Positions 1 through 6,900 of a stretch of 7,715 bases of DNA are shown here, piece after piece (the first letter of the stretch is position 1; every line of letters begins with the position of its first letter). Origin of the DNA: Limnochordia bacterium (lineage in GTDB: Bacteria; Bacillota; Limnochordia; Darwinibacteriales; SLO01). The notes under the pieces were generated by a model. It was not told the DNA's origin. It made no database searches and saw nothing but the letters and a program-made list of their open reading frames with translations. The position numbers and the translations under genes were made by a program. Where the stretch lies: positions 1 through 7,715 of the forward strand of contig SLOG01000114.1 in assembly GCA_007132635.1 (NCBI GenBank). Reading direction: 5' to 3'.

Positions 1-2
1 AC

Positions 3-536
3 AACGACCTGGACGAGCTGGTCGACCGGGTGGCCTACTCCGGCAGCTGGACCCGGACCGCGGGGCACTCGATCGTCCGCAGAACCGTGACCCGGAGTTC
101 CAACTTCGTCGAGCTGGAGAACATCGGCGACCGGCCGGTCAACCTGGCGGGCCTGCAAATCTTTGACGGGTCCGAGACCGATGTCCTCCAGGCCTGGTGC
201 ACGCCCGGGACAATGCTGGAGCCGGGGGGGTACGGCCTGATCGTCACCAACCTCTTTTACAACCATTACGCGATCCCGCCGGGGACGGTCACGGTCACCA
301 GCGGGGACCTGGCGATCGGGAGCGGGCTCACCCCCTACAAGGACCTGGTCCTCTACGACCGGGACGGGGAGACGGTGGTCGACACCTTCACCTCGTTCAG
401 CGCGGTGCAGGACCCGCCGGCGAATACCTCGGTGGAGAAGATCGACCCCCTGGCCGGGGACGAGGAGAGCAACTGGGGGCTGTCGATCGACCCCTCCGGC
501 TCCACCCCCGGTTGGATCAACAGCCTGACCGAGTGA
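3..536 (+). CDS. C-terminal part of a lamin-tail-domain (LTD) protein, 5' end outside the window
   Basis: The reading frame is open back to the left edge, so the GTG at 30 is probably an internal valine codon and the gene is 5'-truncated. The visible 177 residues end in a lamin-tail domain, an Ig-like fold used in secreted bacterial proteins for adhesion or anchoring. Its hallmarks are visible: an FVELENIGDRPVNLAGL strand pattern, a PGGYGLIV strand, and the closing pattern SVEKIDP...NWG...GSTPGWINS just before the stop. The first ~25 residues (VDRVAYSGSW) resemble the end of a preceding LTD repeat, matching VEEVAYSANW in the LTD of the next gene, so the full protein probably has several such domains. 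No enzyme domain is visible; any catalytic part would lie upstream. The coding style matches the next gene. The CDS is secure and the LTD call fairly secure; the role of the whole protein is unknown. Confidence 0.85.
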   Translation, partial: NDLDELVDRVAYSGSWTRTAGHSIVRRTVTRSSNFVELENIGDRPVNLAGLQIFDGSETDVLQAWCTPGTMLEPGGYGLIVTNLFYNHYAIPPGTVTVTSGDLAIGSGLTPYKDLVLYDRDGETVVDTFTSFSAVQDPPANTSVEKIDPLAGDEESNWGLSIDPSGSTPGWINSLTE

Positions 537-589
537 GGAGAAAAAAACCGCGAATCGCGCCGATCTCCGCTAAATGGTGAGGGGCAGGG

Positions 590-613
590 GTAGCCGCGGG
601 CTTCAGCCCGCGC
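590..613 (+). repeat. REP-like palindromic element, copy 1 (GTAG-headed hairpin)
   Basis: A GTAG tetranucleotide at 590-593 is followed by a perfect 8-bp stem, CGCGGGCT (595-602) pairing with AGCCCGCG (605-612), around a 2-nt loop. The 24 bases 590-613 are identical to 3825-3848 in the next intergenic gap, in the same orientation. A GTAG or GGAG head before a palindrome is the known layout of REP elements mobilised by RAYT transposases (TnpA_REP). That family assignment is by form; no RAYT gene lies in the window. It sits in the 3' region of the upstream gene, where REPs commonly affect mRNA stability. Confidence 0.8.
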
Positions 614-650
614 CTTCGCCCCCCCGGGGTTTACCCCCGGGGAGCGAAAG
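613..650. repeat. 38-nt imperfect palindrome directly abutting the REP-like element
   Basis: Arms 613-630 and 633-650 pair over 18 positions with three mismatches (614/649, 620/643, 625/638) around a TT loop. The inner arms each contain the self-complementary CCCCGGGG (622-629 and 635-642). It begins where the GTAG hairpin ends, so the two look like a composite unit. The family is not recognised. A structured 3' UTR element or a second REP type in the opposite orientation are both possible. Confidence 0.65.
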
Positions 651-673
651 TTCAAAAGCTAAAGCGCCCCGGT

Positions 674-701
674 AAAAAACCCCCTCCCCTCGGGGAGGGG
701 G
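674..701 (-). terminator. Possible intrinsic terminator reading on the minus strand
   Basis: Read on the minus strand, the perfect 10-bp G/C hairpin (701 down to 680) is followed at once by six T residues, the complement of A674-A679. This is the standard intrinsic terminator layout. No minus-strand gene lies to its right in the window, so it would only stop antisense transcription of the downstream gene. On the + strand the hairpin has no T-run. It may instead be a chance feature of the dispersed repeat. Confidence 0.35.
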
Positions 702-715
702 CAGGGGGAGGGGGC
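680..715. repeat. G/C-rich hairpin repeat with purine tail
   Basis: CCCCCTCCCC (680-689) pairs perfectly with GGGGAGGGGG (692-701) over 10 bp around a TC loop. It is followed by a second GGGGGAGGGGG run (704-714). A C-rich hairpin followed by a similar G-rich tail is a form seen in abundant dispersed repeats of many high-GC genomes; this is recalled from general knowledge, not checked. The three G-runs of 4-5 bases could also support a G-quadruplex on the + strand. Confidence 0.6.
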
Positions 716-779
716 GTAATCGAAAATCAATATGCCGTTACCCAACCAAGCAAAACCAGCGCTCGAAAACCGTTAAACC

Positions 780-784
780 GGAGG
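780..784 (+). promoter_or_regulatory. Shine-Dalgarno site for the PLD-like gene
   Basis: GGAGG lies 8 bases before the ATG at 793. It supports that start, which also places a clean signal peptide at the N-terminus. No convincing promoter was seen in 702-779. Confidence 0.75.
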
Positions 785-792
785 CTCTGCCA

Positions 793-3700
793 ATGAAAAG
801 GCCCGTCTCTTCAGTCCTGTTCTTCCTCTGCGTCCTCCTCCTGATCGCGGCCCCCGCCGCCCACCCCCAGTCATCCTTCACCCTCTTCACCAACGCCCCG
901 CCGGCGGGGTTGGGGATCGATACCGCGCTGGCCGCCGCGATCGACAACGCCTCCCTCTCGGTCGACGCCGCCCTCTACTCCCTGGAGCGATCCGTGGTGG
1001 TGGACGCCCTCCTGGGCGCCCACGGCCGCGGAGTATCCGTCCGGCTGGTGACCGAGAAGGACAACTACGACTCGGATCGCTTCGGGCCCCACTTCCAAAC
1101 CCTGGAGGAAGCCGGGATCCCCGTCGTCACCGACGATATGGGGGGCGGGGGCTCGGGGTTGATGCACAACAAGTTCCTCGTCCTCGACGGGGCGAAGGTC
1201 TGGACCGGCTCCTACAACCCCACCAACTTCGCCACGATCGCCGACTCCAACCACGGCCTCCTGATCGACGACGCGGACCTCGCCTCCGCCTATACCGTTG
1301 AGTTCGAGGAGATGTTCATCTACCACTACTTCGGGACCGACAAGTCCGACAACACCACCCACTACTTTACGATCGACGGCTACGGGGTGGAGAGTTACTT
1401 CTCCCCGACCGACGGGGTGCGGGAGAAGTTCCTCAACGAACTCGACGGGGCCGAACACTCGGTCTACTTCCTGATCCACACCTTCACCGACACCCCGGTC
1501 GGGAACAGGCTGGTCAGCCTCCACGACTCCGGGGTCCGGGTGATGGGGGCGATCGCGGACCGGCGGAAGAACATCTCCGGGAGCGAGTACGCCAAGCTGC
1601 GGGCCGCCGGCATCCCGGTCCGGCTCGACGAGTATCCCGGCGACCTCCACCACAAGCTGCTGATCGTCGACCCCGGCCACGAGACGGCGGCGGTGATCAC
1701 CGGCTCGGCCGACTGGACCAACGCCGCCTTCACCCGCAACGACGAGGACCTCCTGATCCTCCGCCACCCGGGGTTGGCCGGGGAGTTCTACGAACTGTTC
1801 GAGGAGATCTACTTCAACCACTGCCGGGACGAGGGGGCCGCCGCCGCCGGGTCGATCGTGATCGGGGAAGTGATGTCGGTCGGAGAGCCCGGGGGGTTCG
1901 CCTTTGACGACCGGTCCAACTGGGCCGAGAGCGAGGAGGTCGGCGGCTCGCCCCGGGAGTGGGGGGACCCCGACACCCTGCCCCCGGTGATCTACCATAC
2001 CCCGGTCGATCGGGCCCAGCTCGGCCGCGACCTCAAGATCCACTGCGAGATCTACGACCCCAACGACCCGCAGATGTACTCGGCCCGCGAGCCCTACCTC
2101 CACTACCGCCGGACGGGCGAGTTCAACTTCCACTCCACCTATATGGGGGCCTTCTTCGACGAGTACGTCGGGATCATCCCGGCCTCGGAGGTCACCACCG
2201 ACGGGGTGGAGTACTACATCTCCGCCCGGGACTGGTCCCACAACCTGGCCACCTCCCCTTCCTTCAGCCCCCAGTCCCATCCCTACCCGGTCGAGGTGGT
2301 GGACAACCCCGACGCGGTGATCCGCTTCACCGAGATAATGTACGACCCCGGCCTGGAAGTGCAGGACGAGAGCCCCTACGAGTGGGTGGAGATCCACAAC
2401 GTCAGCTCTACCCGGCCGGTGGACCTGTCCGGCTGGGAGTTCACCAACGGCCGGGGGAGGTACTTCTTCCCCGCCGGCTCCTCGATCGGCCCCGGGGAGT
2501 ACCAGGTGCTCTGCAACAGCGCCGAGGGCCCCTCGGGCGACTTCACCCGCTACATCTACGGCCCGGAGTCGATCGGGGACATCATCCTGAGAAACCCGCT
2601 GGGCCTCTTCACCGACCGGCTGATCCTCAAGGACCCGACCGGGCTGACGGTGGAGGAGGTGGCCTACTCGGCCAACTGGGGGGCCTCCAACGTCCGGGGT
2701 CCCAACAACCACACGCTGGAGAAGATCGACCCCGAGGGCCCCGACGACGGGACCAACTGGATGTACTCGATGGTCCAGCACGGCACCCCGGGCGCCCCCA
2801 ACTCCCCCCACTTCATCTTCCACTCCTACGAGACCCTGGCCGGCTGGAGGACCCGTCCCGGGATCTGGATCGAGCCGACCCTGATCGACCCCGGCTACGA
2901 GGAGTTCACCGTCTACTACCGGATCGACCGGGACTGCGACGTCACCATCCGGGTCTACAACCCGCCCTTCGAGACCCCGCCCGAGCTCTGCTTCCACGAG
3001 AACTACTACCTAGTCACCCTGGTGGAGGACGAGCCGAAGACCGAGAATATGGACTACACCCAGTTCGCCGCCCACACCGCCGCCTGGGACGGGGTCTACA
3101 ACGGCCAGACCGCGGCCGGGCTGCTGCGGATCGTGGTCGAGGCCACCGCCGACGGCCTCACCTCCCGCAGCGACGCCAACGACACGATGATGACCACGAT
3201 GTACCACGGCTTCGAGCCGGAGCAATTCAATATCTACAGCCGCCAGCCGACCTTCCTGAAGTTCTATCAGTCGAAGCCGGCCCTGATCTCGGCCACCATC
3301 AGCCGGCAGGTCCCCAACGCGCCGAATATCCCGGTCCGGTATCTCCTGCAAAACGTTGCCTTCCCCTATCCCCGCGACGGGAGGTCGAACGTGGCGATGT
3401 GGGACGGGATGAACGACGCCGGGTTGCCGGTCGAGGCTTACCGGTTCTATCTGACCCGGATCACCGCCGCCGACATCTTCGGCAACGTGGTCATCGCCGC
3501 CCCCCCGCTCTTCATCTACGGAGTGACGCCCGCCCCCCGGAACAGTTTCAACCCCGCCACGGGCATCCAGACGATCGCCTACCGCCTGACCGAACCGGCG
3601 ACCGTCACGGTGACCATCGCCGATCGGGAGGGGACCGTGGTGGCGACCCCGCTGGACCGGGTGGCCCAGCCGGCGGGGGAGAACCAGGCGGTCTGGGACG

Positions 3701-3804
3701 GGACCGGCAACACCGGCAACGGCATCTACGCCTTCACCATCGAGGCCGAGGGTTTTGAACAGAGGAGGAGATACTCCGGTTCCATCGCCCTTTACGAATT
3801 CTGA
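793..3804 (+). CDS. Secreted phospholipase-D-like protein with lamin-tail and three FlgD-like Ig domains
   Basis: A complete 1003-residue protein. Residues 1-22 form a Sec signal peptide (MKRP, a hydrophobic run to I18, then an APA or PAA cleavage site). Residues ~28-345 are two PLD-like halves. The first HKD motif is H125-x-K127-x4-D132 followed by GSYN at 139-142; the second is H286-x-K288-x4-D293 followed by GSAD at 304-307, with Asp where the family usually has Asn. The PLD superfamily hydrolyses phosphodiester bonds through a paired-His active site, so the substrate could be nucleic acid or phospholipid; the Nuc-like style with SAYTVEFEEMF favours a nuclease-type member, but this is not proven. 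Residues 397-500 are an Ig-like module starting PPVIYHTPV. Residues 509-670 are a lamin-tail domain ending GTPGAPNS. Residues ~675-1003 hold three FlgD-like Ig domains, each with a WDG motif (W765, W870, W968). The non-catalytic part probably displays or anchors the enzyme outside the cell. Signal peptide and GGAGG support the start. Confidence 0.93.
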   Translation: MKRPVSSVLFFLCVLLLIAAPAAHPQSSFTLFTNAPPAGLGIDTALAAAIDNASLSVDAALYSLERSVVVDALLGAHGRGVSVRLVTEKDNYDSDRFGPHFQTLEEAGIPVVTDDMGGGGSGLMHNKFLVLDGAKVWTGSYNPTNFATIADSNHGLLIDDADLASAYTVEFEEMFIYHYFGTDKSDNTTHYFTIDGYGVESYFSPTDGVREKFLNELDGAEHSVYFLIHTFTDTPVGNRLVSLHDSGVRVMGAIADRRKNISGSEYAKLRAAGIPVRLDEYPGDLHHKLLIVDPGHETAAVITGSADWTNAAFTRNDEDLLILRHPGLAGEFYELFEEIYFNHCRDEGAAAAGSIVIGEVMSVGEPGGFAFDDRSNWAESEEVGGSPREWGDPDTLPPVIYHTPVDRAQLGRDLKIHCEIYDPNDPQMYSAREPYLHYRRTGEFNFHSTYMGAFFDEYVGIIPASEVTTDGVEYYISARDWSHNLATSPSFSPQSHPYPVEVVDNPDAVIRFTEIMYDPGLEVQDESPYEWVEIHNVSSTRPVDLSGWEFTNGRGRYFFPAGSSIGPGEYQVLCNSAEGPSGDFTRYIYGPESIGDIILRNPLGLFTDRLILKDPTGLTVEEVAYSANWGASNVRGPNNHTLEKIDPEGPDDGTNWMYSMVQHGTPGAPNSPHFIFHSYETLAGWRTRPGIWIEPTLIDPGYEEFTVYYRIDRDCDVTIRVYNPPFETPPELCFHENYYLVTLVEDEPKTENMDYTQFAAHTAAWDGVYNGQTAAGLLRIVVEATADGLTSRSDANDTMMTTMYHGFEPEQFNIYSRQPTFLKFYQSKPALISATISRQVPNAPNIPVRYLLQNVAFPYPRDGRSNVAMWDGMNDAGLPVEAYRFYLTRITAADIFGNVVIAAPPLFIYGVTPAPRNSFNPATGIQTIAYRLTEPATVTVTIADREGTVVATPLDRVAQPAGENQAVWDGTGNTGNGIYAFTIEAEGFEQRRRYSGSIALYEF

Positions 3805-3824
3805 ACCGCGAAGGAATTTTCGCC

Positions 3825-3848
3825 GTAGCCGCGGGCTTCAGCCCGCGC
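3825..3848 (+). repeat. REP-like palindromic element, copy 2
   Basis: These 24 bases are identical to 590-613 and in the same orientation: GTAG at 3825-3828, then the 8-bp stem CGCGGGCT / AGCCCGCG (3830-3837 and 3840-3847). The match stops exactly at both ends, since the bases before the GTAG differ (G589 against C3824) and the right flanks diverge after C3848. It begins 21 bases after the stop of the PLD-like gene. The following stretch to 3910 shows no further recognisable element. It could act as a 3'-end stabiliser between two genes, a known effect of REPs. Confidence 0.82.
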
Positions 3849-3917
3849 GGCACAGGGGGTTACAAATACAAATTCAACCTGGAACAACACCCAACCGCGT
3901 ATCCGCCATCCAACCAA

Positions 3918-3923
3918 AAGGAG
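3918..3923 (+). promoter_or_regulatory. Shine-Dalgarno site for the RHS gene
   Basis: AAGGAG lies 7 bases before the ATG at 3931 and decides that start. The resulting N-terminus is a clear signal peptide. No clear promoter was seen in the 126-base gap, so read-through from the PLD-like gene is possible. Confidence 0.75.
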
Positions 3924-3930
3924 ATCAACT

Positions 3931-6900
3931 ATGAGCGCCTTTCTCTCCGCCCGCCCGACCAAGTGCCTCTGCCTATTCCTCTCCCTGCTGATGATCACCC
4001 TCAACCTCCCCGACCTCGCGATGGCCAGGCTTAAACCGGCAGGAGGCGGGGGAGGGGATGGGGGAGAGGAGAATGAGGACAGCTGCGATTTTTCCTCAAA
4101 CGCGATCGTCGAGACCACCGGCAACCTCCACTTCTGGTCCCAGGTCTTCACCATCCCCGGCCGGGGCCAACCCCTCTCGATCGAGCTCACCTACAACTCC
4201 AACAACGCCGATGAGTTATCCCCGTTCGGCTTCGGCTGGATGCTGAATTATGATATTTACGTGACTCTGCCATATTTCGGCTGGCCGGAACAGCACTGGA
4301 ACGTAGAGGAGACGGGGACCCAATCTCTCCCGGAAAAGGACCGGGGAGAGAAGATCGAGCTGCATTCTTGGGGGTGGGGAGGCAGCCGCTCTGTAGGGAG
4401 GACCGGCGGTTCATATTTTCCTTTCACGCTCCGCCAGGCAGATGGCGGTGACCGGACCTACGACCGGCTCTCGTATGCCGAGGGCGAAACGGTCTATGTC
4501 CCCAAGACAGGCGAGTACGAGACCATCACCTACTATGACTACGCCGAGCCCTACTTCATTCGGGAACTGCGGGACGGGACCCGGCAGCGTTTCGACGGAG
4601 ACGGCAACCTGGTCCTGATCACCGACGCCAACGGCAACACCATCACCATCACCCGGGACGAGGACGGCTACATCCAGTCGATCACCGACCCTTCCGGGCT
4701 GCGGACGGTCACCTTCCACCGTCCCCCCGGGAGTCCTCACATCACCAGGATCACCGATCCCGACGGGAGCGAGTATCACTTCGAGTACAGCGGGAGACGG
4801 CTGGTCTCCTTCCGCGGCCCGGATTGGGAGCGGGCGGTGGAGATGGAGTACGACTCCTCGCACCGGATGACCTCCCGGACCGACGTCTACGGCGGGACGG
4901 TTCATTACACCTACGATACCCAGGGCCGGGTGGCGACCCGGACCGACCGGGAAGGGAACGCCCGGCACTACGACTACGACGCTGGGAACCGGGTAACCAC
5001 CGTCACCGACCCCAAGGGCGGGATCCGGAAGTTCCACTACAACGACGACGCCCTGATCACCCGGATTGAGTGGCTGGACGAGAACGAGCAGCTGATCAAG
5101 GATGAGGTCTACGAGTACGGCGCCCTGGGCCTCCCGGTCCGGATCCTTGACGGCCGGGGGAACTCCACCCGGTTCGAGTACGACGATCTGGGCAACCGGA
5201 CGGCGGTGATCAATCAGTTCGGGCTGAGGACCGATTTCACCTACGACCAGTACAACAACGTGATTGAGATCTCCCAGGGGTTCTCCGGCTCCCCGATGAG
5301 GACCTTCAGCCTCGACTACGGCCCCCAGCCCGAGCGCCGCAACCTGACCGCGATCTCCTGGCAGCCCGACACCCACACCTTCACCCGGAGCTACGAGTAC
5401 GACGACCACGGCTCCCTGGTTAGGTACACCGACGCCCGGGGCAAGGAATATGATTTCACTTACACCGAATACGGCAACCTGGAGACGATCACCGATCCCT
5501 TGAGCAACCTCACATCTCTCGAATACTTTGACGAGCTGGGGAAGCTCAAGTCGATCACCAACGCCCTGAACTTCACCACCTCCTACTCCTATGTCGGCGG
5601 CCTGGCGAGCAACCCGCTGGAGAGGATCGAGTACCCCGACGGCACCTTCACCGAGTTCAGCCGGGACCACCGGCGGATCACCGCCGTGACCGACCGCAAC
5701 GGGAACGTCACCCGCTACCCGGAGTACGACGGCGAGTCGCGGCTTTTGGAGATGATCGACGCCCTGGGCAATACCGCGAACTTCACCTACGACGGACACG
5801 GTAACCTGGCCACGATCACGGACGCCAACGCCAACGTCACCGCCTACGAGTACGACGAGGCCGACCGGCTGGTCAGGACCACCTACGCTGATGGGTCGTA
5901 CGAGGAACTGACCTACGACCGGGCCGACAACATCACCTCCCGCCGGCTCCGTTCCGGGGAAGTGATCGCCTATACCTACGACCAGCTCAACCGCCTGACC
6001 CGCAAGACCTACCCCGACGGCGCCACCGTGGAGTACGGCTACGACTACTTAAACCGGCTGCGGAACGTCGAGAATAACTATTACTCCCTCTACTACGCTT
6101 ATGATAAGATTGACCAGGTGAAGTGGTTCACCGCCACCGACAAGGACATCGATGTTGGTTATACCGTGAGCTACCAGTACGACGCCGAGGGCAACCGGAC
6201 GGGGCTGGTCTATCCCTCCGGGTATGCGGTAGGGGCGGAGTTCGACGCCCTCAACCGGCTGGAACGGATCGAGGACTCGGAAGGGAAACTCCTGGCCGAG
6301 TACACTTACGACGCGATGCGGAGGACCTCCGCGGCCGCCTTCAACTCCGGGACCGGGGTCTCGGAGACGCTCTACTCTTATGACGACGCCAACTCCCGTC
6401 CCGACCACCTGATCACACTGGAGAACAAGAAGATCCCCGGCGGGGAGACGATCTCCCGGTTCGACTACACCTATGACAACGAGGGCAACCGGCTCTCGAT
6501 GGCGGTGGAGCCGGCCTGGGGGACCGAGACCGGGAAGATCGACTACTCCTACGACCCGATCTACCAGTTGACCGGGGCCGAGGGGCCGGGGTTTCCGACC
6601 TACCCGGACGCGAGTTTTACGTACGACAGTATGGGCAACCGCGTCGAGGCGGTCTTTGCCGGCCAGACCGATAACTACACCTCCAACGAACTCAACCAGT
6701 ACACCACGGTCAGCTCGACCGGCTACCAGTACGACCTCAACGGCAACCTGACCGACGACGGCAACCAGCTCTACGAGTACGACTGGGAGAACCGCCTCAC
6801 CGCAATAAGGAGGAAGTCGGACAACGAGCTGGTCGCCGAGTACCGCTACGATCCCTTCGGGAGAAGGGCGAAGAAGTTCGTCCACATCCCGGAGTTTAAG

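Noticed and set aside
680..701. Terminator for the upstream LTD gene on the + strand
   Set aside because: The hairpin is strong but is followed by GCAGGGGG and not by a T-run, and it is 144 bases past the stop.
590..715. Possible CRISPR-like or tandem repeat array
   Set aside because: The three palindromes differ in sequence and length and are not separated by regular spacers.
871..2997. 708-codon open frame on the minus strand opposite the PLD-like gene
   Set aside because: Its translation is a low-complexity Val/Gly/Asp/Pro-rich shadow produced by the G/C-biased third positions of the real gene. It has no domain pattern, and the + strand frame has clear motifs and a signal peptide.
1959..3758. 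599-codon open frame on the + strand in another frame inside the PLD-like gene
   Set aside because: The translation is Arg/Pro/Gly/His-rich with no recognisable domains and lies wholly inside a well-supported gene.
546..3812. Shared AACCGCGAA after both stop codons (546-554 and 3804-3812)
   Set aside because: Only nine bases match and the flanks diverge, so chance in G/C-rich DNA cannot be excluded.
4058..4246. 62-codon + strand frame near the RHS start
   Set aside because: It lies in another frame inside the RHS N-terminal coding sequence, has no ribosome binding site, and its translation is Ser/Pro/Thr-rich with no pattern.
4411..5799. 462-codon minus-strand frame opposite the RHS gene
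   Set aside because: It is a mirror of the YD-repeat coding sequence (repetitive VVV/GVG/DR patterns). The + strand frame has strong RHS signatures over the same stretch.
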